The notes: generated by a model not told the origin, from the sequence alone. 64,000 nucleotides of DNA from Lichenicola sp964236105 (GCA_964236105.1 CAXSBC010000007.1:1-64000), one strand, 5' to 3'; shown: positions 51,835 to 61,145, counted from the stretch's first letter. Numbers and translations: made by a program.

Positions 51835-52422
51835 ATGCCGAACGCCATCTCGTCCGTCGCCGTGTTCTGCGGCTCGCGCCTGGGCAACGACGCCAGCTAC
51901 CGCACGGCGGCGGAGACGATCGGGCGCGGTCTGGCCGAGGCCGGCATCCGGCTGATCTATGGCGGCGGCAGGGTGGGGCTGATGGGCGTGCTGGCGGACG
52001 CGGCGCTGGCGGCGGGCGGGGAGGTCTCCGGCGTCATCCCGCACTTCCTGCAGACGCGCGAGGTGATGCATGCGGGCGTGGCCGATCTGACGGTCACGGA
52101 TTCCATGCACAGCCGCAAGCAGCGGATGTTCGCCGAGGCGGACGCGTTCCTGGTGCTGCCGGGCGGCCTGGGCACCTTCGACGAGTTCTTCGAGATCGTC
52201 ACCTGGCGGCAGTTGCGGCTGCATGACAAGCCGATCCTGGTCGTCGACGTGAAGGGCTGGGCGCGCTGCCTGATCGAGACCGTCGACCGCGCGATCGCCG
52301 ATGGCTTCGCCCACCCGTCCTCGCGGGCATTGTTCGAGCAGGTGCCGGATGCGACGGCCGCACTGGCGCGCCTCGGCCGGATCGGGCCGCCGACCCGTGC
52401 CGGCGACACGGCCAGGCTGTGA
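51835..52422 (+). CDS. LOG family protein (TIGR00730-type nucleotide phosphoribohydrolase)
   Basis: 195 residues. VAVFCGSRLG opens the Rossmann-like fold; IYGGGRVGLMG, MHSRKQRMF and LPGGLGTFDEFFE (PGGxGTxxE) are the family's catalytic and nucleotide-binding motifs. LOG proteins hydrolyse nucleoside 5'-monophosphates, releasing ribose-5-phosphate and a base (cytokinin activation in plants). The ATG at 51835 is preferred over a GTG at 51820 that contains the ribosome binding site. Confidence 0.94.
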   Translation: MPNAISSVAVFCGSRLGNDASYRTAAETIGRGLAEAGIRLIYGGGRVGLMGVLADAALAAGGEVSGVIPHFLQTREVMHAGVADLTVTDSMHSRKQRMFAEADAFLVLPGGLGTFDEFFEIVTWRQLRLHDKPILVVDVKGWARCLIETVDRAIADGFAHPSSRALFEQVPDATAALARLGRIGPPTRAGDTARL

Positions 52423-52486
52423 GGCGTCGGCCACCGGCCGACCGCTCTTGCCTCCCCCGCTGGTGGCTTGTATGACGCGCTCCAGC

Positions 52487-52563
52487 CGGAGTGTAGCTCA
52501 GCCTGGTAGAGCACTGTGTTCGGGACGCAGGGGCCGGAGGTTCGAATCCTCTCACTCCGACCA
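52487..52563 (+). tRNA. tRNA-Pro (anticodon CGG)
   Basis: 77 nt with encoded CCA. Acceptor stem CGGAGTG pairs with CACTCCG; D-stem GCTC/GAGC; anticodon stem CTGTG/CGCAG around loop TTCGGGA gives anticodon CGG; T-arm GGAGG-TTCGAAT-CCTCT. Reads the codon CCG, which is common in this GC-rich genome. Confidence 0.97.
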
Positions 52564-52875
52564 GGCCTTGCAGCAGAGTAGGTCGACGGGCAGCGGACCC
52601 TGCCGGTCCGGGCGGCCCGATCGCCGCCGGGCGCCCCTCTCACTGAACGATGCGCCACGTTAAATGATGCTCTGCGGCTTTGGGACGGTTAGGTTCCATG
52701 GCCGATGATGACCCGCAAGCCGCTTCGCCCTGTCGTCCTGCAGACAGGCCGACACCGACATCCTCGTCTCCAGGATGGTCATGCGCGAACAGGCCGGGCT
52801 GGCCGTCTTGCGCCTGATCATGCCTGGCTGTGCCGCAGCGTCTGCCGGCCCATGATCGTCTCCGGGAAACTCAAC

Positions 52876-55455
52876 ATGAAGCATCTCAGCGTGGCGGCGC
52901 TCGTCGCAGCGAGTTTGGGCGCCTGGATGGTCGAGGGCGCCCGGGCGGACGGCTTGTCGGCGGTGCAGCTGCAGACCCTGCTTGCCGCCGGACCCAGTTC
53001 GGGATCGCCGAGCGTCGATGCCGTCGCGCGCGCGGCAGCGCTCGGCGCCATCCAGGCGGCGGGCGGCAATGCCTCCGCCGCCATCGCCGTGGCACCCGGC
53101 GAGACCACCGGACGCACCTTCGCGGCCCGGCTGTCGGACGTCTACAACATCGCCGAGCACGGCGCGCTCGGCGACGCGGTGTCCGACGATCTGGCGATGA
53201 ACAAGGCCATCGCCTATGCCACCGTGAATCCGGGCACCCATATCCTCATGCCGGACGGTACATGGGCCTTCACGGTCAGCACGAGCAACGGGTTCCAGAT
53301 CCCGTCCTTCACGACCGTGGAAGGCGAGGACCAGGCCGCGACGATCCTGACCTGGAACGATACCGCCGGCGACTACCTGTTCACCGCCGCGTCCAACACC
53401 AGCAGCACGCGCACCGCCGACATCACCTTCCAGGAATTCACCGTCAAGGGCACCTGGGGCACCGCCGTCGGCAGCATCACCGCCTATGCGCTCGGCAACG
53501 CGCCGTTCATTCCGACGAACACCGATGGCCTGACCTTCTTTCACATCACCTCGGAATACAGCCGCGGCTTCGGCATCTCGGCACGCGGCAGCACGGCGGT
53601 CACGGTGCATGACAACCACACGCGCTACACCGACTCCGATGCCATCAACCTGTCGCAATGCTCCGATGTCAGCGTCGACAACAATCACATCGAGCATACC
53701 GACGACGACTCGATCTCGGTGCATTCCGACATCTACGACACGCTCGGCGTGCGGCGGAACATCGACATCGTCGGCAACCACATCGTCGACGCCCAGGGCA
53801 TCGACGTGCTGGCGGCTCGCCAGGCCAACATTTCCGACAACACGCTCGACACCGTGCGGCAGACCGTGATCAGCGTCACCACCACGACGGCGGGCTCCAC
53901 GGCCACCGAAGGCAACTCGGCCGACGAGGCGATCCTCATCACCGGGAACAAGGCGACCAACCTGCTCAGGCGGGACAACATCGACAACGTCAACCGGGGC
54001 GCCAACGCCATCGTCATCAACGGCATCAGCGCCCGCGCCGGCGGCTATGGCGCAGCCCCGGGAGAGAACGTCACCGCCACCGCCAAGGTGGTCGATCCGT
54101 ATCCGGAGTTCATGGGCAACAGCCAGTCAGCGACGGTGGCGGTGGCGGGCGGCCATGCGATCCTGGTCGCCAACAACATGATCGCCCGGACGCTGCCGGC
54201 CAGCAACGGCACCGACAGCCGCTACAAGAGCTGGACCGACTTCAGGCAGGGCACCATCACCAGCCGGCTCGGGCCGCAGAACCCGACGCTGGGCGAGACC
54301 GACCTGGAGAATGCCTGCGTTGCCCTGACGGGCGGGAGCCTGCGCGACGTGCTGATCCAGGGCAACGACTGCAACGGCATGTCCGACGGCCTGACGATCA
54401 GCGGCGACGCCAACTCGCACTATGCCGACATCGTCTATCGGGGCAACAACGACGTCGATTACACCGGGCACGGAATCCTGGTGAACACGAGCGGCAGGCT
54501 GAGCCTGCTCGCCGAGAACAACCTGTTCGACGGCGATCCGTTCCAGAAGAGCACCGCGCGCGGCGCCAACGGGACCTGGGCCAATGCGGGGGGGCCGAGC
54601 GGCCTCTACAAGCAGAGCGGCACCGGCGTGGTGTTCCGCAACAACACCCTGCTCAACCTCGCGATGGACACCAACATCGGCACGAGCGACCCGGCCGGCG
54701 GCTACCTGTTCGAGGGCAATACCGACGAGGGCGACCCGCTCAACTTCAACAGCTTCCAGACCACCAACAAGGGGATCGGCTGGGTCCACAACGCCGGCTT
54801 CCGCCAGGTGCAGCTCGACAGCGACCCCGCCAGCGCCACCTACGACACGATCCTGAGCGTGCCGGTGCCGGCTGCGGCCGCCATGCCGACGACCGGCAAG
54901 TGGATCCAGGGCGCCTATGTCGCCAACTCGATCCCGACCGCCACCGGACCGACCGGATGGCTGCGCCTGACCACGGGTTCGGGCAATGTCGCCGGCAGCG
55001 ACTGGCTGGCCCTCTGCCAGGCCTGCGGCGGGGTGCTGTCCGGCCTGCTGCAGCCGAATGCCGGCCTCGCGGTGGCAACGACCGGGCTGACGATCTCCCC
55101 GGCCGGCGCGCTCGCGACCACCCAGAACACGCAGATCAACGGCGGCGCCACCCTTGCCGTCGGCGCCTATCCGCAGGCCACGCTGACCGCGTCGCAGGGA
55201 CTGGGCACCGCCCAGTGCGGCCAGAGGCTCTGGGTCAACGCCTCATCGGCCGTGACCGTGACCGTGGGCTCGCTCTATAGCGGCTGCGAGATCGAGCTGA
55301 TCCAGCAGGGCTCCGCCGCCGTGACCGCCGCGGCGGCGAGCGGCGCGACCATGCTGCTCGGCGGCAGCGGCGCCAACGTGACGAACGGGCCCGGGACCGG
55401 CTTCCGGATCACCGTGTCGCCGAACAACACGGTGTTTCGCGTCAGCACCGACTGA
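52876..55455 (+). CDS. Secreted right-handed beta-helix protein (pectate lyase-like fold)
   Basis: 859 residues. A Sec signal peptide (MKHLSVAALVAASLGAW to ARA) is followed by YNIAEHGALGDAVSDDLAMNKAIAYA, the pectate_lyase_3/GH28-like entry of beta-helix proteins. A long run of parallel beta-helix coils then has repeated Asn/Asp-rich turns (VDNNHIEHTDDDSISVHSD, NHIVDAQGID, NNMIARTL, RGNNDVDYTG). The C-terminal 150 residues, Thr/Ala/Gly-rich, resemble phage tail-spike or autotransporter-like stalks. It probably binds or cleaves a polysaccharide outside the cell. ATG 52876 is preferred over an in-frame ATG at 52705 because only this one gives a signal peptide. Confidence 0.85.
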   Translation: MKHLSVAALVAASLGAWMVEGARADGLSAVQLQTLLAAGPSSGSPSVDAVARAAALGAIQAAGGNASAAIAVAPGETTGRTFAARLSDVYNIAEHGALGDAVSDDLAMNKAIAYATVNPGTHILMPDGTWAFTVSTSNGFQIPSFTTVEGEDQAATILTWNDTAGDYLFTAASNTSSTRTADITFQEFTVKGTWGTAVGSITAYALGNAPFIPTNTDGLTFFHITSEYSRGFGISARGSTAVTVHDNHTRYTDSDAINLSQCSDVSVDNNHIEHTDDDSISVHSDIYDTLGVRRNIDIVGNHIVDAQGIDVLAARQANISDNTLDTVRQTVISVTTTTAGSTATEGNSADEAILITGNKATNLLRRDNIDNVNRGANAIVINGISARAGGYGAAPGENVTATAKVVDPYPEFMGNSQSATVAVAGGHAILVANNMIARTLPASNGTDSRYKSWTDFRQGTITSRLGPQNPTLGETDLENACVALTGGSLRDVLIQGNDCNGMSDGLTISGDANSHYADIVYRGNNDVDYTGHGILVNTSGRLSLLAENNLFDGDPFQKSTARGANGTWANAGGPSGLYKQSGTGVVFRNNTLLNLAMDTNIGTSDPAGGYLFEGNTDEGDPLNFNSFQTTNKGIGWVHNAGFRQVQLDSDPASATYDTILSVPVPAAAAMPTTGKWIQGAYVANSIPTATGPTGWLRLTTGSGNVAGSDWLALCQACGGVLSGLLQPNAGLAVATTGLTISPAGALATTQNTQINGGATLAVGAYPQATLTASQGLGTAQCGQRLWVNASSAVTVTVGSLYSGCEIELIQQGSAAVTAAAASGATMLLGGSGANVTNGPGTGFRITVSPNNTVFRVSTD

Positions 55456-55463
55456 AGCCTCGC

Positions 55464-56513
55464 TCAGCGCCAGCCGCCCAGTTCCCGGCGCACCAGGCGC
55501 TCCAGCATGGCGATCGCGTCGGGACTATCATTGAGGCAGGGCACGGTGACGAAGCGCTCGCCGCCGGCATGCAGGAAGGCTTCGCGCAGCTCGTTGCCGA
55601 TCTCGTCGAGGGTCTCGATGCAGTCGGCGAGGAAGCCCGGCGTCAGCACCGCGATCCGGCGCACCCCGGCCGCCGCCAGCTTCTTCACCTTCGGCTCGGT
55701 ATAGGGGCCGAGCCAGCGGGTCGGGCCGAAGCGCGACTGGAAGGTCAGCGGCAGCTCCTGCGGCGTCATCCCGAGCGCCTCGCGCAGCGCGTTCATGGTG
55801 CGGGCGCATTCCGTCACATAAGGGTCGCCGCGCTGTACATATTCCACCGGCAGGCCATGAAAGGAGGCGATCAGGATCTCCGGCGTCCAGTCCAGCCCGG
55901 CCAGGGTCCTGCGCACGCTGGCGGCCAGCGCCTCGATATAGGCGGGATCGTCCGGAAACGAGGGCGCCGTGCGCAGGGCCGGCTGGCGGCGCAGACGCAT
56001 CAGGGCGCGGAAGGCCTGATCGTTGGCGGTCGCGGTCGTGGTGGCGGAATATTGCGGATAGAGCGGCAGCAGCAGGATGCGGTCGCAGCCGCGCGCGATC
56101 AGCCGATCGATGCCCGATGCCGTCGTCGGCGCTCCGTAGCGCATGCCCCATTCCACCGGGACGCCATCGGCCGCGAGCCGTGCCTCGAGACCCTCGGCCT
56201 GGCCACGCGTGTAGGTGCGCAACGGGCTCTCGTTGCGCTCGGTGTTCCAGATGCGCCGATAGTTCGCAGCGCTCTTGCGCGGCCGGGTGTTCAGCACGAT
56301 TCCCTGCAGGATCGGCTGCCAGATCAGCTGGTTCGCCTCGATGACCCGGCGATCGGACAGGAACTCCGACAGATAGCGCCTGACCGACCTGGTGTCGGCG
56401 GCATCCGGGGTGCCGAGATTGACCAGCAGCACGCCCGCCACACCGGTCTTCACGGTCGCGGCAGCGGTTCCGGGATTGCCGGTCTTGCGGTTTCTGGCGT
56501 CGATGAAGCTCAT
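55464..56513 (-). CDS. hemH: Ferrochelatase
   Basis: 349 residues. It inserts Fe2+ into protoporphyrin IX, the last step of heme synthesis, at the inner membrane face. GVLLVNLGTPDA opens the fold; ILIASFHGLP has the catalytic His (219); TPGFLADCIETLDEI has the conserved Glu (300). The start at 56513 is taken because further upstream residues are Arg- and Pro-rich. It is divergent from oxyR, a pairing that makes sense because peroxide stress demands heme for catalases; in E. coli hemH is an OxyR target. Confidence 0.96.
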   Translation of the reverse strand: MSFIDARNRKTGNPGTAAATVKTGVAGVLLVNLGTPDAADTRSVRRYLSEFLSDRRVIEANQLIWQPILQGIVLNTRPRKSAANYRRIWNTERNESPLRTYTRGQAEGLEARLAADGVPVEWGMRYGAPTTASGIDRLIARGCDRILLLPLYPQYSATTTATANDQAFRALMRLRRQPALRTAPSFPDDPAYIEALAASVRRTLAGLDWTPEILIASFHGLPVEYVQRGDPYVTECARTMNALREALGMTPQELPLTFQSRFGPTRWLGPYTEPKVKKLAAAGVRRIAVLTPGFLADCIETLDEIGNELREAFLHAGGERFVTVPCLNDSPDAIAMLERLVRRELGGWR

Positions 56514-56755
56514 GATGATGCAACCATAGCTCAACCGTGCGGTTCCGCGAGCAGCCATCGGCGCGGCGCCATCACGACACGCGCGACCACCCGCTTGCAG
56601 GCACACACGCCCATCGTTTGGAGGGACGGTCCACGGCGTCATCTGGTGCAGCGTCATGGGCATTGCCACCGTCCAGGATGCTCACCGCGGCTCGTCTGGC
56701 CGCGGCAGGCCATGATCGGACAACCGGGCTGCCATCCGGTGCCAGTTGCCAGCGT
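56514..56755. other. Divergent region between hemH and oxyR
   Basis: About 240 bases of the 311-base hemH/oxyR intergenic region without a gene. The hemH promoter lies here. The open frames crossing it belong to rejected upstream extensions of the two flanking genes. Confidence 0.5.
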
Positions 56756-56774
56756 CGATCGATAAAATCGATCG
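56756..56774. promoter_or_regulatory. 19-bp perfect inverted repeat upstream of oxyR
   Basis: CGATCGAT-AAA-ATCGATCG, an eight-base palindrome with a three-base spacer, 50 bases before the oxyR start. It could be a regulator site or a palindrome by chance. Confidence 0.4.
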
Positions 56775-56788
56775 GCTTTACCATTTCG

Positions 56789-56803
56789 ATAGGGATGGGC
56801 TAT
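56789..56803. promoter_or_regulatory. OxyR-type binding half (ATAG-N7-CTAT)
   Basis: ATAG-ggatggg-CTAT is a perfect match to one of the two motif halves bound by OxyR tetramers, and fits the LysR T-N11-A rule. It lies 22 bases before the oxyR ATG, as expected for autoregulation, and could also serve divergent hemH. The second half is not a clear match. Confidence 0.6.
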
Positions 56804-56824
56804 GAGACTGGGCCTGGAGGGCTG

Positions 56825-57790
56825 ATGGCGCAACAACTGAGCGGCCTGTCGCTACGCGATCTCGACTATGCGCTGGCGGTGGCGGAGCTGAGCCACTTCG
56901 GCCGGGCGGCTGAGCGCTGCGGCGTCAGCCAGCCGGGCCTGAGCGAGCAGATACGCAAGCTGGAGGCGATCCTCGGAATGCCGCTGTTCGAGCGCGGTCG
57001 GGGCGGCGTCAGTCCGACGACCGACGGACAGGTGCTGCTGCGCCAGATCGCCGTGGTCGTTGGCGAGGCGCGCGGATTGATGGAAATGGCGCGCAGCCGC
57101 ACGGGCGCGCTGAATGGGGGGCTCGCACTGGGCGTGATCCCGACGCTCGGACCGTACTACGTGCCGCTGGTGTTGCGCGACCTCCGGCAGCACTTCCCGG
57201 AACTGGTGCTGCGTCTGCAGGAGAACCAGACCGGGCTGCTGCTCGACGCCCTGTCCCGCTTCGTCCTCGACGCGGCGCTGGTAGCCCTGCCGGTGGAGCA
57301 GGACGGATTGTTCTCCCGGTCGCTGTTCTTCGAGCCGTTCCGCGTGCTGCTGCCAGCCGGCCATGCGCTCGCCGACGAGCCGAGCCTTGAGCTGGCCGTG
57401 CTCGATACCGACGATCTGCTGCTGCTGGAGGACGGCCATTGCCTGCGTGATCAGGCGATCTCCCTCTGCAGGCCGGCGGACCCGGTGACATCAGGCCGGG
57501 TCGGATCCGTCCAGCATGACAAGGAGCCGCGCTTTGCGACCAGTCTCGAGATGCTGCGCCACATGGTCGCGGCAGGAGAAGGGTTCTCGCTGATGCCGGC
57601 GCTGGCGACCCGGGAGGTGTCGGAATTGAGCGGGCTGGTGCGCCTGCGCCCGCTCGCCGATTCGAGGGCTGGACGCACCATCGGGCTTGTCTGGCGGGCG
57701 ACCGACCCGCGCGGCCCCGATTTCGAGCGGCTGGCGGCGGTGCTGCACGAGAACATACCGGCCGGAACCAATCCGATTCCCTCCAGCTAG
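56825..57790 (+). CDS. oxyR: Peroxide-sensing LysR-type regulator OxyR
   Basis: 321 residues. The LysR helix-turn-helix (about 10-68) reads LRDLDYALAVAELSHFGRAAERCGVSQPGLSEQIRKLEAILGMPLFERG. The sensor domain carries LLLLEDGHCLRDQAISLC, with Cys 206 and Cys 215 spaced nine residues apart exactly like the redox pair C199/C208 of E. coli OxyR. It activates peroxide defence genes when the disulfide forms. ATG 56825 is chosen from family length; an OxyR-type site lies just upstream. Confidence 0.95.
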   Translation: MAQQLSGLSLRDLDYALAVAELSHFGRAAERCGVSQPGLSEQIRKLEAILGMPLFERGRGGVSPTTDGQVLLRQIAVVVGEARGLMEMARSRTGALNGGLALGVIPTLGPYYVPLVLRDLRQHFPELVLRLQENQTGLLLDALSRFVLDAALVALPVEQDGLFSRSLFFEPFRVLLPAGHALADEPSLELAVLDTDDLLLLEDGHCLRDQAISLCRPADPVTSGRVGSVQHDKEPRFATSLEMLRHMVAAGEGFSLMPALATREVSELSGLVRLRPLADSRAGRTIGLVWRATDPRGPDFERLAAVLHENIPAGTNPIPSS

Positions 57791-57808
57791 CGTGTCTGGA
57801 TCGCGGTC

Positions 57809-58321
57809 TCAGTCGGTGCCTGGCCCGGATGCACGAAGCTCGCCGAGATGTCGGACCACGATGCGATGCGTCTCGGTCGCGAAGGCCCGAAGTTGCGGAT
57901 TGGTGCCGCTCCTGGCCTCGGTCGCAAAGGCGGCGCCATCCTTGAGGTGGATCGCCTCCATGTCCTTCAGGTAGGACGCATCGAACGCGGTGCCGGACAG
58001 GGCCTTGAGATCGTCGAGTTCCTTCTGGAACTGCGCGTTCAGGGTGTCTGCCAGCGTGATGCCGGCCTGCGAGGCGATCGACTTCAGCTTGTCGCCGACC
58101 AGACCGTGATCATGCGCCTCGGTCGCGCCCTGGTCCCTGATATCCTGGTCATGCCCCTGCTCGGCCGCGAGCTGCCCGGCCTTTACCTCGAACATGCCGC
58201 CCTGGCTGACCTTGGCGACGAATGCCGTGTCGGCGGCGGACACCGTGCCGGCCGCCCGAGCCGCCGGCAGCGACACCGCCATCAGCGCGACAGGCAGAAG
58301 ACAGATCGACAGAATTTTCAA
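57809..58321 (-). CDS. DUF4142 ferritin-like periplasmic protein
   Basis: 170 residues. The start is TTG 58321 (KILSICLLPVALMAV) with AAGGA six bases upstream; an alternative TTG at 58339 adds six residues. The signal peptide is cleaved at ARA-AGT. The mature part is the helical DUF4142 domain: DTAFVAKVSQGGMFEVKAGQLA, IRDQGATEAHDHGLVGDKL and ATETHRIVVRHLGEL. These proteins are linked to general stress and survival in alphaproteobacteria. A probable EcfG-type promoter lies upstream. Confidence 0.88.
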   Translation of the reverse strand: MKILSICLLPVALMAVSLPAARAAGTVSAADTAFVAKVSQGGMFEVKAGQLAAEQGHDQDIRDQGATEAHDHGLVGDKLKSIASQAGITLADTLNAQFQKELDDLKALSGTAFDASYLKDMEAIHLKDGAAFATEARSGTNPQLRAFATETHRIVVRHLGELRASGPGTD

Positions 58322-58350
58322 GGGTCGTCCTTCGCTCAATGCCCCCTGTC

Positions 58351-58375
58351 AACAAATCCCGACAGGGTCGGTTCC
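58351..58375 (-). promoter_or_regulatory. Candidate EcfG (general stress sigma) promoter for the DUF4142 gene
   Basis: On the minus strand, GGAAC (58375-58371), a 17-base spacer, then GTT (58353-58351): the layout of the alphaproteobacterial EcfG consensus GGAAC-N16/17-cGTT. The expected start site is some 20 bases before the TTG start codon. Fits the stress nature of the gene, but the -10 is short of the full CGTT (TGTT). Confidence 0.5.
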
Positions 58376-58493
58376 GCTGCCAGTGGCCAGGCGCGCTGGA
58401 AGGACAGGCGATGCGGTGGGCGGACGCTGCGAGCGGGATCGCCGACGACATCGAGAGGGCTGTTCACCGATCGGCCGCACGTGATCGGACGCG

Positions 58494-59087
58494 TCAGGCA
58501 GCGGGCCGCAGATTGGGATGGAACAGGGTACCTGGTGGCGCGGCCTCGCAGACCGAGGGTGTCCAGCCAGCCACCAGCTCGGCGATCCGGGCGCGAAGCG
58601 CGTCGCGGTCGGCCAGGATCAGCTCTGTCTCAACCTTGCGGTCCGCGTCCGGCAGGGCTGCGAGAGGCGCCAGGCGTTGTGCGGCGACCGCCGCCGGCAC
58701 CTCCGACAAGGCGACGAAGCTGAGCGGCAGCACCAGTTCCTGCGTCTGGCCGCGTGTGCCGCTGGCAGTGACCGCCAGCCCGACGACGGCGGAGCCGACG
58801 GTGAAGCCGCCGGTGGCGGAAAAGCTTCCGGTGAGATCAAGGGTGAGATCGTGTGCCATCAAGGGCACTTCCGGATTGGCCTGTTGGGCTGCGCACTGCG
58901 CCGCCCGCGCGGCAGCGGCGAAGCGGATCGGGTTGCTGCCGACGGCGCTGACCGCGCCGGCTCCGGCCAGCTCGCGTTGCACTTCCTGCAGTGCCTGCGC
59001 GATCGTGATGGGCGCGCTGGCGCGAGCACAGCCGTTCAGCAGCAGGCAGGCGAGTATGGTGCCGCGGCAGCGAGCTGAGTCGAGCAT
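58494..59087 (-). CDS. Lipoprotein of unknown function
   Basis: 197 residues from ATG 59087. A lipoprotein signal peptide ends at lipobox LLNGC (Cys about 20). The mature protein has an Ala-rich helical part (IAQALQEVQRELAGAG) and a beta-strand region (LTLDLTGSFSATGGFTVGSAVVGLAVTAS), somewhat like other trypco2/STAND-linked or outer membrane lipoproteins, but no family is certain. A CTGACA-gct-TGTCAG inverted repeat lies just upstream (59108-59122). Confidence 0.7.
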   Translation of the reverse strand: MLDSARCRGTILACLLLNGCARASAPITIAQALQEVQRELAGAGAVSAVGSNPIRFAAAARAAQCAAQQANPEVPLMAHDLTLDLTGSFSATGGFTVGSAVVGLAVTASGTRGQTQELVLPLSFVALSEVPAAVAAQRLAPLAALPDADRKVETELILADRDALRARIAELVAGWTPSVCEAAPPGTLFHPNLRPAA

Positions 59088-59498
59088 GTCGTCTGGTCTC
59101 CGGTTCGCCTGACAGCTTGTCAGCCGGCGGTGCCGTTTGGAACCATCTCGGCCGGATCCTGGAAACAGTGACGGGTGGCCGACGGGCAACCGCATCGGAT
59201 TGCCTCGGTATCACAATGTGAGGTGATGCCGCCTGCAGAAGAGCAGCTGGCTCGGTGCTGTCATGCGCAGACGTATGTATCCAGGAAACGCGACATGATT
59301 CTGAAGCAACTGGCGGTGTGTCCGGCAGCGAGATGATTCTGATCGCTCGATCGGCCATTGCGTCGAGCTGGGTGTGGCCGCCGGTCGCAGAAGCGAAGCC
59401 GACGCCGCCACCCCGAATGCCAGCCGCCGATGCCGAGGGGCGCCGCGAGGCAATGACGCGGGTCTGACAATCGAGGACGCCACGTTGAAGAACAAGGG
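59088..59498. other. Intergenic region with no supported gene
   Basis: About 410 bases. Apart from the inverted repeat at 59108-59122 (CTGACA-gct-TGTCAG), nothing structured was recognised; open frames crossing it are low-complexity. Confidence 0.4.
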
Positions 59499-59517
59499 GG
59501 GGGGCAGCAAGCCCCCC
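59499..59517 (-). terminator. Possible terminator after the DUF892 gene
   Basis: A six-base G:C stem (GGGGGG/CCCCCC) with a seven-base loop lies nine bases beyond the DUF892 stop codon. On the minus strand the sequence after it is pyrimidine-rich (CCCTTGTTCTTC) but lacks a clean T-run. Confidence 0.45.
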
Positions 59518-59526
59518 GCGAACGCT

Positions 59527-60030
59527 TCAGCCCTGCTTCGGTGCGATCTTCGCCGCCGTTTCGCCAAGCGTGCTCGCGTACTCGTCCGCCTTGTAGATGT
59601 CGGCCACGATGCTCTTCAGCTTGGTCACATGCTCTTTCATGCCCAGAGCCTCGGCATAGGCGGCAGCCGAGCCGAAACCTGCAAGGCCGTAGTGGCTCAT
59701 GCGCTGATACTGGGCGACAATAACGATGTCCATCAGATCACCGGCTTCCGGCGCTTCCTTGGTCGTGTGCTTCAGGGCTTCCTTCACCAGCCCTTCCATG
59801 CCCTTGCAATGCTCCTTCTCGACCGTCTCGTCGGCCTCCTTGAGAAGCGCCTTCAGGGAGTCGGCATGCTGGTTGATCCCCGCGACCGACGTTTCGAGCA
59901 TCTTCCTGAGCTTCGGATCATGGGCTTTTTCCGCCATCGCCTTGACGACCGGCGTCATCTGGTCGTTTGCCGACCACAGATCCTTCAGCTCGTCGGCGTA
60001 GACGTCCTTGAGACTCTCGGGTGCTGACAT
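59527..60030 (-). CDS. DUF892 (YciE/YciF-like ferritin-like) stress protein
   Basis: 167 residues, all helical. ESLKDVYADELKDLWSANDQM, LETSVAGINQHADSLKALLKEADETVEKEHCKGMEGLVKEA and VAQYQRMSHYGLAGFGSAAAYAEALG are the family's conserved helices with carboxylate/His residues for a di-metal site. Associated with osmotic and general stress. A candidate terminator hairpin follows the stop codon. Confidence 0.95.
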   Translation of the reverse strand: MSAPESLKDVYADELKDLWSANDQMTPVVKAMAEKAHDPKLRKMLETSVAGINQHADSLKALLKEADETVEKEHCKGMEGLVKEALKHTTKEAPEAGDLMDIVIVAQYQRMSHYGLAGFGSAAAYAEALGMKEHVTKLKSIVADIYKADEYASTLGETAAKIAPKQG

Positions 60031-60277
60031 GAAACCTGGTCCTTCTTGCTATCTGTTATCGGCAGCGTCGTGTCAGGCTCTGCTGCCTCATGCAGGAGAG
60101 CAGGCAGCACACTTGCGCCAGATCGTGGTGATCATGGCCTGCGATGACCTTGATCGGGTGTAACAATAAACCCATCCCGCGGTCGCAGTTGCGCAGGCTG
60201 CAAGGGGTTTTCGAAGGCAAGGGCGGGATCGCTCGTCAGATTATCGCCGAGCCAGTGACAGTCACGGTCTGACCCAG

Positions 60278-60946
60278 CTATCGTGCGAGCGCCGTCCAGC
60301 TGTCATAGGCGCGGAGCAGGTCGGACGGATCGCGATAGACCGCAACGCAGCCCGCCTCTCGCAGCATGGTCTCCTCGACGCCGCCACAGAGAACGCCGAT
60401 CATGCGCAGGCCGGCCTTCTTCGCAGCCGCGGCGTCGTGCGGTGTATCACCGATCACGAGAACCTCCGCGGCCTCTATGCCGGAAAGCTTGTCCAAGGCA
60501 GCGTGGAAGATATCCGGGTCCGGCTTGGACCGCTCCGCGTCCTCGGACGAGACGCCATGGTCGACCAGTCCTTCGATCTTGACGATGCCCTGATAGACCT
60601 CCAGCTCATCGGACTTCGACGACGAGGCCAGGATCCGCTGAATCCCGTCATCGGCGAGCCGCTGGAACAGTTCGCGCACCTTCGGGAATGGTTCGAACTT
60701 GTCCAGGTAGCGCTCCTTCAGTAACTCGCTCCTGTGCTTCTCGAGCTGCTTGCCCTTGCTCCTTATATCCTCCTCGGACAGGAACACCGGCAGAAGCTGA
60801 TCTCCGCCCTTTCCGATCTCCTTGCGGATCGCTTCGAAGTCGAACGCATAGCCGAAGTCCTTGAAGGCGTCCTGCCAGGCTTGTGCATGGTAGTCGACGG
60901 AGTCGAGCAAGGTGCCGTCCATATCGAAAATGACTGCCTTCAGCAT
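60278..60946 (-). CDS. HAD-superfamily phosphatase (phosphoglycolate-phosphatase-like)
   Basis: 222 residues from ATG 60946, preferred over a TTG at 60949. Motif I is AVIFDMDGTLLDSVDYHAQAW, motif II ILASSSKSDE, motif III Lys in ERSKPDPDIFHAAL, motif IV VLVIGDTPHDAAAAKKAG. Hydrolyses a small phosphate ester; related proteins act on phosphoglycolate or damaged metabolites. It sits inside a run of stress-related genes on the same strand. Confidence 0.93.
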   Translation of the reverse strand: MLKAVIFDMDGTLLDSVDYHAQAWQDAFKDFGYAFDFEAIRKEIGKGGDQLLPVFLSEEDIRSKGKQLEKHRSELLKERYLDKFEPFPKVRELFQRLADDGIQRILASSSKSDELEVYQGIVKIEGLVDHGVSSEDAERSKPDPDIFHAALDKLSGIEAAEVLVIGDTPHDAAAAKKAGLRMIGVLCGGVEETMLREAGCVAVYRDPSDLLRAYDSWTALAR

Positions 60947-61145
60947 CAACTCGTTCCTGTGCTGGTGAACGACCCGGAGAGCCGCCGATGATACCGATGA
61001 GCGAGTTTGAGAAGGCCAGCGGCAGGATAGCCTGAGTAGTTGGAGTCACCCGCAGCCGGTGCGAGATCGTGGTCCACCGCAACCGCAGCAGCGTCATCTC
61101 GATGATTGGCTCCTGTCTCACAGGACAGGAGCGCCGACCGTATGG

